Positions 1 through 10,234 of a stretch of 32,500 nt of DNA are shown here, in pieces. How positions within the stretch are numbered: position 1 is the stretch's first letter; every line of letters starts with the position of its first letter. The notes below the pieces were generated by a model that saw only the letters and a list, made by a program, of their open reading frames with translations, did no database searches and was not told where the DNA came from. The stretch is from contig JAHBMJ010005824.1 of NCBI GenBank assembly GCA_018398765.1, positions 1-32,500 of the forward strand, read 5' to 3'. Source of the DNA: Chromera velia (lineage: Eukaryota; Sar; Chromeraceae). Made by a program: the position numbers and the translations under genes.

Positions 1-1556
1 CAGAGACTGGTGTAAGTCAAAACAAAAACAGGGACAAAGCAAGGCTACGGAACGAACCAGGGATGTAGAAAGGCACAGAGAGAGGAAAAGGTGGAGGGGA
101 CAAAAGAGATGTATGAGAGAACAATCTAGTGTACAGAGCAATCAGCACAGAACGAACTTAAAGGGCACTAGAAAGGAGCTACCAAACTCTTTACCCAGCA
201 AACTTCTTGGCTGCAGATATGGATAGACAACCACGTGCAGTCAGATCAACTCTTTTTTCTTGCTGCTTTGTTTTGGGTGGAATGAGTAGAAAGAATGCTG
301 CTCAAGTAGTCAAGTATTGCCCCTTCTTTTTACTTGCTGCTTTTTGGCGTACCTGGAGAGAGATTTCCGCAGTCAGTCAGTTGGAGAATGACCGATGGGA
401 AGGAAGGCTCTTGCCCGCCTCCCGTACGTATGCTGTCTATCCGCCCCCCCCTTTTCGTTCGATCGATCAATTCAGTCTCTATTCCACTCCCATCGACCCT
501 ACTTCCCGCAGACCTGCGAAGAAGGACGCCGGTTGTGTGGGTATAGGGTGGGAGAGATCCATCCAATTATCTTCCGTGTGGCAAACCTGCAAGAAGACAC
601 AGTGAGGGTTGGAACGAAAGGGACACAGAACAATCACACACGCAGTCACACGCCGAGAGAAAGGTTTCTTTCTAGTCGTGCTTCGTGTCATCCTGGTTAC
701 TTCAATCAGAATCAGTCGCTTTCCTCCCTCGTTCACGCAGTCACTGACCTGGAGATGATTGCGGGCACTTAGTTGGGTCGTCCATGATGAACCTCATCAG
801 GGTCCACTGTTCCTGTGAACAAACGAGACGGGACGAGGGCCTTCAAATCCAGAGAGAAGGAGAGGGAGACAAGAATGCATGACGAGTTGTGCAGCAAGCA
901 GTGTTGTCCGGCAGGTGTTGCATACACTGTACAGACAGAGAAGAAGAGAGACGTGAGAAAGAGGCTAAACATACACAAACAGGGAGGAGCCGAAAAAAGA
1001 AAGGCAGTCCAGAGAGAGACAGAAAGAAATGAAAGAAAGAGAGTGTCCTCACTTTCTTCTCTCCTCATTCTGACAGAAAAGCAGCCACGGGGGCTAACCT
1101 GTAGACCGTAGCAAAAAAACACCGCGACTACCGATTAAGAGAGAACGCAAGGGGATGGAACGAAGTGAAAGACCAAGAAAGGAACAGACGGACGGAGGGA
1201 TAGAAGGACACAATATGAAAGGGAGGACAGGACAAAGGGACCGATAGACAAAAGGGGGATAGAGGGACAGCTGCACACGAGGGAAAAAGAGACAGAAAGA
1301 CACACGGACAGAGGGACGGAGGGATGAAAGGACATCCACGTTCCGTCACCTATAGCGGGGAGACTCATACCCGCAACCTTCACTGCTTAGTGAATTGGTT
1401 CTGTCAATCAGCTGCCTTTCCTTCCATCCATCGTTTCACTCTCAAGCAACGATATTGCCTTACCTACATACACGTGCATACAAGTTGATCGATTTGCTGA
1501 TCAGTCGATCGATTTGCATTGCATGATTAAGAACGCTTGCATGCAACACAAGCTTG
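1..1556. other. Upstream non-coding stretch, purine-biased
   Basis: I find no supportable gene here. Open frames are short, overlap on both strands and show no domain or convincing exon. About 840-1330 is strongly purine-rich on the plus strand (runs of GAGA, GGAGGGA, AAAGA), which explains the long Ser/Leu/Phe-rich frames on the minus strand. A terminal exon of a gene lying off the left edge cannot be excluded. Confidence 0.5.
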
Positions 1557-1690
1557 ACGCACGCCCGTCTCCATCTCGCCGCAGGCAGGGGGCGCGAGTC
1601 CCCGCGCGCGTGGCGTCGCGTCCCGGGGCCATCCCGTCCCACAAAGCAGCTGGCGGAATGCATGCAGACAGTGCATGCATGTGTGATTGA
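1557..1690. promoter_or_regulatory. GC-rich putative promoter segment of the anoctamin gene
   Basis: A sharply GC-rich patch with CpG-dense runs lies 130-260 bases before the chosen start codon. It contains the words GCGAGTCC (1594-1601) and TCCCGGGGCC (1621-1630), followed by GCATGC-type words around 1659-1680. The same two words recur in the same order upstream of the patatin and SNARE genes (20713-20763). The promoter role is inferred from position and this recurrence; no TATA box or transcription start is visible. Confidence 0.4.
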
Positions 1691-1816
1691 TTTGACGACC
1701 ATGCAAGGCTTCACCAATTATTAGTAGCTTGGCTGTCAATGGGCACCAAAATACATAACCCATCAACTCAACAACAGAGAAGAGAGCAGAGGAAAAGGAA
1801 CGGAGAAAACGGAAAA

Positions 1817-4800
1817 ATGGATTCGAATAGGCGGAGGCCGAGCGTTGCCGCCAGCATTCAAAAGAGGCGCAGTCTGATCAGCGCAGCGGGGGGAAGCGTC
1901 TATTCGACGGCCTCTGAGGCATCCCCGACGTCCGCAAGACAGTCTGTAGGGGCACCCTCTATTCTGGAGGAGCTGTACGTCCCGCGCAACGAGACGATCA
2001 TTATCTTTCAACGGAAGACGGACGAGTCAGTCGATATACGATGCATTGTACATGCAAGCCCTCACACATGCATATCTATGTACATGGAAACACGGAAGAG
2101 TTCAGCGCAAATCCAAAGGTCATACGCATTTTCTAGAGAAACACGCTCTTCATGCGGCAGAAATGTGACTGGTAGCTCATTCACTTGCTCACGAAAAGCC
2201 CTGAATGGTTAAACATGCATGCATTTCGTCAATCTTCTATCACATGTGCAACCCAGAATGTTTGTACTTCCTGTATTGTTTGAACAGGCCAGAGATATCT
2301 TCCTGCCTTTGCGGTACAGCCAATTCTTCGGCGGTCCGTCTTCTTCACATTCCTGTGATACGCACCTCCCCACGCCTCTCGCTTGACTCCGTCAAATGAG
2401 TACACACGTGAATTTCAGTTGTCGTCAAGAATGCATGCAGCTTCCGACGTGACAAGCAAAGTCATGATTAACTTCCCCCACGCAGACCTCCTGGAAGTCC
2501 ATGTGTGAGAGAGGGATTCAGCGATTCTCTTGTGCGGCAGCATGGCGTGCCTCCATGGCGCGATGAGCGTTAAATTTGTTGCGTGCCTTCAGGTCCAAAA
2601 TTGACATTCTGAAAAAGTTTCTGGAGGATGAGGGTTTCGCAGCAACAAGGAAGACCCTGGACACCAGAAGCAAGGCGAGGCATTATCTCATCGTACTCGC
2701 TCCTTTTGAGCTTCTGATCAGACAAGCAGAGACCAGCAGATTGACCAAGAAACTCAAAACTGGAGGCATGCCTGTGCCATTTGAAGTTCAGGACGCAGAA
2801 CAATTTGAACACTTCTCCGGAGTCAATGCGGAGACGACGAGCGAATTCTTTACCCTCTCCGAGGTTGGTTGACAACAGCCACTAAGCTTTCCTCTTCCTC
2901 CCTTCCTTCTCTCCGGTAGTGATTTGGCCGGTTTCTTTGGTTTACAACCGGTGAGGGACGGTTGCCACGGCCTTGCTTTTCTTCAGCTCCACCGTCTTTT
3001 TCAACTGATGTCTTTGGTCATATTTCGTCCAGAAGAGCTCTGACTGAATGACAGGGATACGAACGTTGCTTATTGCATTCCCATTACAGGCCCACTTTCG
3101 CTTAGTCATGCAACCCTCCTTTGATGATCTGTTATCATCAGTCCGTCACCACCCCTGTCCATGGTTCCCTTGGATTGATTTTGCAGGCAGGGACTCTGTT
3201 CTACGACCTGCTACAGGAGCTTCCCTGTGAGAACCTCGGCATGCTCCTGCAGGAACCGGAGTTCGACGACTCGCACGGACTCCTGGGACTCGAATCCCTC
3301 GGGCTGGTCTCCGAAATGTTTTTGCTCCACGACAACATTCAGGTACGTCGGGCGGGAGGGAGCGTGTAGTAGTTGAAAAAGAAGAATGCAGGATTTGCCT
3401 CTCAAGAAATGCCTCCTTCCATCCAGAGACACGCAAAGTTTCCAATCCACAATTCGACCTGCCCCAGACCCAGTCAATACTCCGACTGTCGTTGAGTCAT
3501 CACGAAAGTGGACTGACTTCGTGTGTCTTTCTGTCTGTGCACGTCCGTCTCTTTGTCTGTCTCTTCGTCGCTAACGATGCAGACCCGGCTGTTTTGGAGA
3601 AAGCTGTTGAAAAAGACACCTTTCTTGATCAACGTTGAAGACTTTCGATCCTACTTTGGAGACCAGGTCTGTCGACACAAGGGGGAGGGGGGAGAGGGTG
3701 CAAGGGGCGGGGGGGCACTTGGAGGCTTCGATAAAAACAGGCAAAGTTGATCTTACAAAAATTTACTTTCACGCATTCCCGTGTGTCTGCCAACAACGAT
3801 CCGTTTTCAGAGTGCCACATTCATTCATTGTTTTGTTTCTCCTCATCTTTCCATTTCCTCGCAGTCAAACGTGTGTGTATGGACGTCTACCTGCCTGCAG
3901 GTGGCCTACTATTTTTTTTGGCTTCGCACTTACATTCAGTTCCTCACACTGCCTGCAATTTTTGGCAGTGCCGTTGCTCTGACAGTTTTGGGAAGTGACG
4001 ATCTTCAGCAGTCCTCTCTTCTTCCCTTCTACTCTCTCTTCATCGTCGGCTGGTCCTCCGCTTTTGTGAAAAAACACGATCGCCTTTGGTCAGTAAACTA
4101 GGAGGTAACAAGAAAAGAACAGGGGAAAAAAATGAAGAGAGGGAAGTGAATGAAGAAAACACTGGCAGGCAGGCAGGCATGCAGGCAGGCAGACACGCAG
4201 GCGAACACGCAGGAAAGGCATATCTCCTCTTCATACTGTCCTCCATGCAATCATGCCCCTTCTGGGTAGACAGTGTCCTGCTTGAGATCTGATGTCCATC
4301 CAGCACTTCCTCCTGGTCATGACAATCAAACGCGATCTTCTGTTTGTAGAGACGGCGATGTGTTCGAGGAGGGAATTCAGAGGGTCCTTTCAACAGGATA
4401 CAGAGACTCGTGAGGCCGCGATATTCATGCAAGACCCGCTGCTCCGAATGTGTTCATGAAAGAAGGCGTGTTCATCAATCGTTACGCGCCCCCGCTCCAC
4501 CGTTCACCATGCAGGTCTGCGAAGAGCATTCTGTGGGGGAGCGATGACATGGAGGCCACTGAGGTGGTGCGCCTGGAGTTCAGATGGGAAGAGGGCGAGG
4601 ACCCTCTGACAAAGGAGCCCTGCAAGACCTACCCTGGCTGGAAACGGTTTCTGTGGCAGATGTTCTCCGTGTTCATCACGGCCGCCTGTCTCTCTGTGGT
4701 CATCGTCGTGATGATCCTGTCTATGAATATGCAGGTCTGTCTCTCTGTCTGTCGGTCGGTCGGTCGGTCGGTCGGTCTGTCTGTCTGTCTGTCTGTCGGT

Positions 4801-7800
4801 CGGTCGGTCGGTCGGTCTGTCTGTCTGTCTGTCTGTCTGCCTGTCGTTTCCAATCGTATATATTTTGTCTCTAGGTGAGCAGAAAGGGACACAGATAGCT
4901 GGTGGGCGGGCAGCTACGACTGCTGATGTCCACAGTATCGAAGCCGAACTTCGGCTAGAGAACGGCTCGAAACACATGACAGTGGGAAGAGTGAAGGACG
5001 GGACGGGGGGAGGGAGGGAATAAATGAGAGAGTGAATCTGAAAATGAGGACATGCAGACGGGAGACGGAAAGGAACAGAAGGCAGTCCCCTGTACGCATA
5101 CGATGCATGCATGCATGCATGCAGGGGTACATGCATCACGACAGTGGCCTGTTCTATGTGCCCGTGCTCTCCCGGCTTTCCCGTAAGGATGCCGTGTTTG
5201 ACCACGAGCACACGGTGAAGGGGATGATTCCCGTGATGATCCACGTCATCGTCGTTCAAACGCTTAACCTCATCTACAGGTAGGTCACCCAGAGGAATCA
5301 GGGAACAGCCAGGAAGGAGACTTTTTGCATGAGCTCAAAAAAGAAGTGGGGGGCCCACGGATTGAAAGGACCGCTATGAGCCCTCTTTGTCCACGCGTGT
5401 ATGTTCTTTCATAATGCTGAACGTTGGCTTTGCTTCATGCAGAGGTATCGCTGTCTGGCTGACGGACCTGGAGAATTACCGCACGCAGAGCGAGTTCGAG
5501 TCAGCTCTCCTTCTGAAGCGATTCATTTTTGAAGCGTTGGACTGCTTTCTCCCTCTGGTCTACATCGCCTTCTATGAGGTCGGCCGAATTTGTTGTCACT
5601 CTCTCTCACCTAGAATAGTGAGGAAGGCAGAAAAGCGCCGCCAGAGCATACAGGGTTGTGCTTGCTGCACAAGGAAAGATGCGGGATGATTTGCAGCTTT
5701 GATCCGATAACAGCGTCAGGGCTAATGGGGGGTCTCTCCTTGTTCTGTTTAGACGGGAAAGCTGAGTGCGCCTCTTGGAAGAAAGTTCGTTCTCTTGTAC
5801 GATCTGTGAATAAATCAAAATGAGGTGGAGGGGCTAGAGCCATTGACTCTGCCGGTGTTTGCATGCATCGATGACAATTCCTTCCTTCCTTCCGCAGGCC
5901 GATATTGTGGGGCTACGGAGAGAGCTGGTGTCCCTTTTCATGGTTGATGAGGTCCGAAGGATCACCTGCGAGGCCGTCATACCGTGGCTTGCTGTCAACA
6001 GGTTCGTCCGTTTTTCGTCTTTTGAGTGCGCGTTGGAGTGGCTCACCGAGTGGAGAAACCAAAGAAAGGCAGATGTGAGTAAGCTCTTTTTCCTACTTTC
6101 TCTAGAACACCGCGCAAAAGCTTCTCCTTTCTTTCTGCCGTTTCTTCCTCCCTCTGACTGCTGCCCAAAATCACAAATGTCTGCCTTCCCGCCTGTCTGT
6201 TTTCAGATCAATGATCAAGGGGCGCATTCGAAGAATGTACACAGCCATGCGCACAAAGACGACAGTCGACCTTGAGTCCCAAACCTCCACAGACTCCAGC
6301 GGCTTTCTCTCAACTTCAGTGCCAGACCCTATAACGCAAAAGGAAGACGAGAAGGAGGTGGGAGTCAGCTCCCTCTCTTCCAAAGGAAAGGGGGAGAAAG
6401 AAAAAGAGGGATCCGGGTTGTCTGCTCCGCTCCTGGGCTCAGACAAGGACAGGAAGAGTTCGGGTCAGAATGGTGATGGTCTCATGGTGCCGGGATCATC
6501 AAAAGTTGAAGCTAAGGGCCCGGGGAAAAGCACAAAAAAGAATCACCAGAGGCTTTCGGTCAGATTCCAAGCACCCGAAGAGGACGATGAAAAGGAGGAA
6601 GAGACAGAGCAAAACAACAAGGACGACAAAAATGGCAAAAGAGGCACTTTGGGTGGGCTGGTGAAATGGTGGAGAGACAGCACTGCATCTGCGGCAACTC
6701 TCGGACGGCCGTCTGCTGCATACATGCAGCGGCTTGCAGAAGCATTCTCTGACAGTGACAGTGAGTCAGAGAGCGAAGAAAGCGACAGCGGAATTCGGAG
6801 ACGGTCGTCGACTCGCAACTCTGGTGGGTGGAGGGGTCTTTGGGTGGGTGATTGGGAGGACGTACAACGAATGCACAGCAACGTGTTTCTGTCGATTGAC
6901 GGCATTTTGCTTTCGTCTGGATTTAGACATGATCGTCAGATCTGTGTTTGTGAACCTCTGCATGTTCCGAACTTGAAGACCCTCTTTGTTTATCGGAACT
7001 TCCTTGCAATCGCCCTCCCAGTCTCGAGAGTTTCTCTCCCTTTTTGTTCGATTGTACCGACAGGTGCCTTCTTTGCGGATAACAAGAAGCTTTTATGAAG
7101 ATCATTGTTTTGACTTGCAGGAATTGGTAGAGGACTCCGCGGCTCACTTGGAGTGTTGGGACGTCGCTCTAGCAGCAGGGCCAGTGTGAGCGTGGCTGGA
7201 AGTGAAAGCAGAAAAAGGAAGAAAAGAGTCAGTCAGTCAGTCAGTCAGTGCTTAATTGTGTGATATAGGAGACTGCGCGCATGGATCTAGGAGATCTCAA
7301 AAAAGAAGAAGGAGAGGGGCGCCATTGTTTTGCGAGGACAATTCAATGTATTAAGCCAGTCCATTTTGGATATTTGTCCGTACTCTAGCTTCGTGTGCAT
7401 CAGGAAGCCAAACATCTCAGATGCAACATTCTTTTGTGCTCTCATGTACGCACAATTGAAATCTCTGTTCAGGTACATTCAATTCAATTCAAGGTACCGA
7501 AACGAAGTCATTCTGCAGTAAAAGTATTTGATTGGCGCACGCTTGATCCAACGAGAAAAGCCCACTCACAGAGATTCACGGTGAATAGCCAGCCGTTTTC
7601 ATGCCTCTATGCTTGGATGGGTGCAGCGACGGAAACTGACACGCAAAGCTCTCCGGATGCCTCTGGGGAGCAGTTCTGCTGCTGCTCTGTCTGGGGCTGC
7701 AGGGGAGAGCCTGGACTTGAACCTGACTCTGGAGGAGGAGGTGATGAGAGACTGGCGGAAGGCGGAGCTGGAGGGATTCTTCGACGACTACATGTGAGTC

Positions 7801-8628
7801 GAGTGCGTGGGTAAGTGCATGCTGAGGGATCGAGTGAGTGAGGAGCATGTGAAGGAGCCATGCAGGAAGAAAATGCATGTGAGAGGAAATAAGGGATTTA
7901 GAAAGTCCCTGGGGGGATGTCGTCTCTCTCTCTTGCCCACTGGGTTCACTCACCGGCTTTCTAACTCCCTTTCGGAATTCACGTTTCTTGAACATTCTTT
8001 CAATTGCCGAATTATGCGTGGGACCTCCTTCGACCCTCCTACGGCTCTTGCACCGCCTTGCCTTCCCCCCTTGTCTGTATGGTATCGGTATCCTCTGTGT
8101 GTTGCACACTCTTCCTTGAAGCCCACGGCCCATCCGGCCTGAGTGTTGCATCTTGAGAGGAAAGTCACGATCGGCCCTATCGAAGTGCTAAGAGGATGCG
8201 AGGGATGCACGCAGTCGAAGCAGGAGCCGAAGTACAATGCACTCTGCATGTTGATACGTTTCCACTGCCGAAATGGTCCCCACATTGTTGCATGCATGCA
8301 AGGAATTGACAATCCATGCATTTACTTTCATACAGAAGAATACTTGTATGAAAGGAAAAATGGTCCCCTCATTCTTTCATGCATGCAGGGAGCTGACGAT
8401 CCAGATCGGGTACATCACTCTGTTTGCCTGCGCCTTTCCTCTGGCGGGGCTGCTTGCTCTTCTGTCGAACTGCATGGAGACGTACTCGGACTTCTTCAAA
8501 CTCAGACACGCGTACAGAAGACCGAGGCCCCTCCGAGTCGGGCTGCAAGACCAGACACTCAGACGGTGGCGGTCCGTGCAGTGCTTTATGATTGGAGCCA
8601 GTGTGATCACAAATGCATGGTCCGTCTC

Positions 8629-8671
<43 letters not shown>

Positions 8672-9256
8672 TGCGCGCGCACCGTTTGCTACCATTTTCA
8701 GCTCTTCCCCTGCCTTTGGCTTGCTTACTCACTTACCTATTTTGTTCCACGCATTCACCCGTCCATTCATGCATTCATTCATCCATTCATTCATTCATTC
8801 ATTCACTCGCCCTTCTCCTATTTCTTCCATTCGTTGTTCCTGTCTTTCTTTTTTTCTCACACGCACTTTCTCTTTCTTCAGGTGTGCTTCCGTTAGTCCG
8901 TTGCCCTGTAGAAGAATCCATCCACCCCTCGTCTACATTTGCTTCTTCCTGTTTCATCGTCCGTTGATCTCTCTTGATGCGACGAACTACGGGTGGTGAT
9001 TTCTGCACGCAGGTGTGCGACGGTCGCTTCTAAGCAAGCGGAGACTGTCAGTCGGACCCTCGCGAAGTGGCTTCAGCAAATGCTCACACTGGGGGCCGGA
9101 CACACGAAGGTGGTCACCTGGCGTCCGGAAGACTCGTTTGTATTTTTCGAGCACCTGCTTCTCTTCGCAGCAGTGGCAATCTTTTTCGGATTTGACTCGA
9201 GCTCCCCCGACGCACAGAAGGAAATGATCGCAAAGGCGAATCTGCAGAGGAAATGA
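1817..9256 (+). CDS. Anoctamin/TMEM16 family membrane protein, 15 exons, 1000 aa
   Basis: TMEM16 proteins are Ca2+-activated lipid scramblases or chloride channels. Exons by GT-AG and reading phase: 1817-2025, 2593-2863, 3187-3342, 3583-3666, 3901-4088, 4515-4734, 5125-5279, 5443-5578, 5898-6001, 6207-6823, 7121-7227, 7627-7793, 8389-8619, 8882-8995, 9013-9256. They total 3003 nt with every junction in phase. Recognisable blocks are RSYFGDQVAYYFFWLRTY (first TM entry), WGSDDMEATEVVRLEF, TDLENYRTQSEFESALLLKR, DDYMELTIQIGYITLFACAF, NCMETYSDFFKL, RRPRPLRVG and FEHLLLF. Ca2+-site positions match D803, E806, E835 and D839 (mouse TMEM16A E702, E705, E734, D738 spacing). N424 is present, but the TM6 glutamate position holds a Leu. 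A Ser/Glu/Lys-rich insert of about 240 residues (about 510-750) precedes TM7. The start ATG at 1817 has AAAAATGG context; an in-frame ATG at 1739 would add 26 residues. Exons 1 and 14 are the least certain. Scramblase or channel activity cannot be read from sequence. Confidence 0.92.
4164..4212. repeat. (GGCA)n microsatellite in anoctamin intron 5
   Basis: Repeated GGCA/GCAG units, interrupted by one GCATGC word, lie inside the intron between 4089 and 4514. The unit resembles the CAG end of an intron, but no exon appears to use it. Confidence 0.8.
4735..4853. repeat. (GGTC)n/(TGTC)n microsatellite beginning at a 5' splice site
   Basis: Alternating blocks of GGTC and TGTC start directly at the GT donor of exon 6 (exon end 4734) and fill the first 120 bases of the intron. 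The antisense frame over it reads as an Asp-Arg-Gln-Thr repeat and is not a gene. Confidence 0.9.
7228..7250. repeat. (GTCA)n microsatellite beginning at a 5' splice site
   Basis: About five to six GTCA units begin exactly at the donor of anoctamin exon 11 (exon end 7227). The donor GTCAGT is thus the first of several identical, overlapping donor-like words. Confidence 0.8.
8257..8400 (+). repeat. Degenerate duplication of the exon 13 acceptor region
   Basis: The segment near 8269-8320 (AAATGGTCCCCACATTGTT, then GCATGCATGCA and GGAATTGACAATCC) matches the segment at 8358-8408 (AAATGGTCCCCTCATTCTTT, GCATGCATGCA, GGAGCTGACGATCC). The second copy contains the working acceptor of exon 13. The first looks like a decayed copy of acceptor plus exon start and lies inside intron 12. 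Confidence 0.6.
8628..8683. repeat. (CT)n(GT)n microsatellite in anoctamin intron 13
   Basis: A CT run passes into a GT run and then GCGCGC shortly after the exon 13 donor (exon end 8619). A second simple repeat, (CATT)n at about 8757-8808, lies in the same intron. Confidence 0.85.
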
Positions 9257-9598
9257 AGAAAGGCTGCTGCTGAAGACAAAGTCGCTGTGCGGATAGAGGC
9301 CAGCTGCCGAGCTAGCAGCGCAAGGAGGGTTTCCTCAGTTGCCAATTTGACCTCTACAGAGTCAATGGCACAGACGGGAGGGGCTGTGTCCGAAAGGGAG
9401 AGTCTGGACACTCTCTATCGAGAGTCAAAAGGGGCTGCCGGGCAGACTAAGGGGCCTCGGGGTGTGTTCCCAAGCTTCGCCTTCTTGAATGCACAGGAGG
9501 ATAAAGAAAACACAGAAAGAGAGAAGGAACGGTTGCAAGGGAAGCGGGTCTCAATTCGCTTTGCTGAAGAAAAAACCTCTGACCCCCCAAAACATTGA
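9257..9598 (+). other. Open frame continuing behind the anoctamin TGA (114 codons)
   Basis: Immediately after the TGA at 9254-9256 the same frame stays open to a stop at 9596-9598. The predicted tail is hydrophilic and rich in Ser, Lys, Arg and Glu, like a cytosolic C-terminal tail. Its segment KRVSIRFAEEK resembles QRLSVRFQAPEED in the insert encoded by exon 10. It may be a recently lost C-terminus, a readthrough extension, an unrecognised splice variant or chance 3' UTR. The conserved anoctamin core ends before the TGA, so the shorter protein would be complete. Confidence 0.35.
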
Positions 9599-10234
9599 CA
9601 AAAAAGATATTAAAAGAAATGACTTGCAAGCTTTCATCTATACGGAGTCTACAGATGATTCAGATAAAGCACAGGTACTTTTAGAGATACATGCTTGTAC
9701 TATACATGTAATTATGCATGCCACCAACTGTAATCTTTATTAAATCTACATGCAAAGTTAAGTTGATGTAATACACTAGTATAATACAACACATTTGCAT
9801 TAAAGTGATAAACTTAATAGTAATAATTTAAATTAAGTTGAATTTAAGTGAGGTTGCAATGCGTAGTGAACTTTTGATTCCCAAGTTTTGAATGACTAAC
9901 GCTGCCTCATAGGAGGTAGTCTGCTAACTATGCCACCTAATGGCACTAGCCATGCATGCCATGCCACTCCATAGCATCAGCCCAGCCTTTGCCGGTACTT
10001 TGCCAAAAATTTTCTTACACGGCACCCTAGCAGGCTAGTACTATGTTTCCATTTTCGGAGACGCAATTTACAATAATGTATATACTATGGTACCCTATAC
10101 TACCTAGTATTAACTAAAGTATTGACAGTCTATTCTGTAGACGTACAAGTTACATATCAGTGAATCTAGCAGTGAATAGTATACAACAGTCCTGGCACAT
10201 ATATGAACTTGAATTCAGTTGTATTCTATGATTT
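9599..10234. other. AT-rich intergenic stretch
   Basis: This lies between the anoctamin and the minus-strand secreted protein. It is AT-rich and contains no supportable gene. A frame shifted by one from the anoctamin tail continues to about 9672, where CAG|GTAC could be a donor, but no partner exon was found. A weakly tRNA-like segment near 9880-9955 (minus strand) was examined and rejected. Confidence 0.5.

Noticed and set aside
769-1383. Overlapping minus-strand frames rich in Ser, Phe, Leu and Pro
   Set aside because: They arise from the plus-strand purine bias and have no motif or exon structure.
1739-1816. Anoctamin start at the upstream ATG
   Set aside because: It is in frame and possible, but the added 26 residues are Gln/Arg/Lys/Asn-rich low-complexity sequence, and the ATG at 1817 has the better AAAAATGG context.
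4504-5259. Minus-strand open frame of 251 codons with Asp-Arg-Gln-Thr repeats
   Set aside because: It lies antisense to anoctamin exons 6-7 and the GGTC/TGTC microsatellite, which cause the repeated residues.
9880-9960. tRNA-like segment on the minus strand (GGCATAGTTAGCAGACTACC... and ...CAAAAGTTCAC)
   Set aside because: It recalls tRNA boxes A and B loosely, but the TPsiC box is poor and I could not pair a complete cloverleaf. It may be a tRNA-derived SINE scrap at most.
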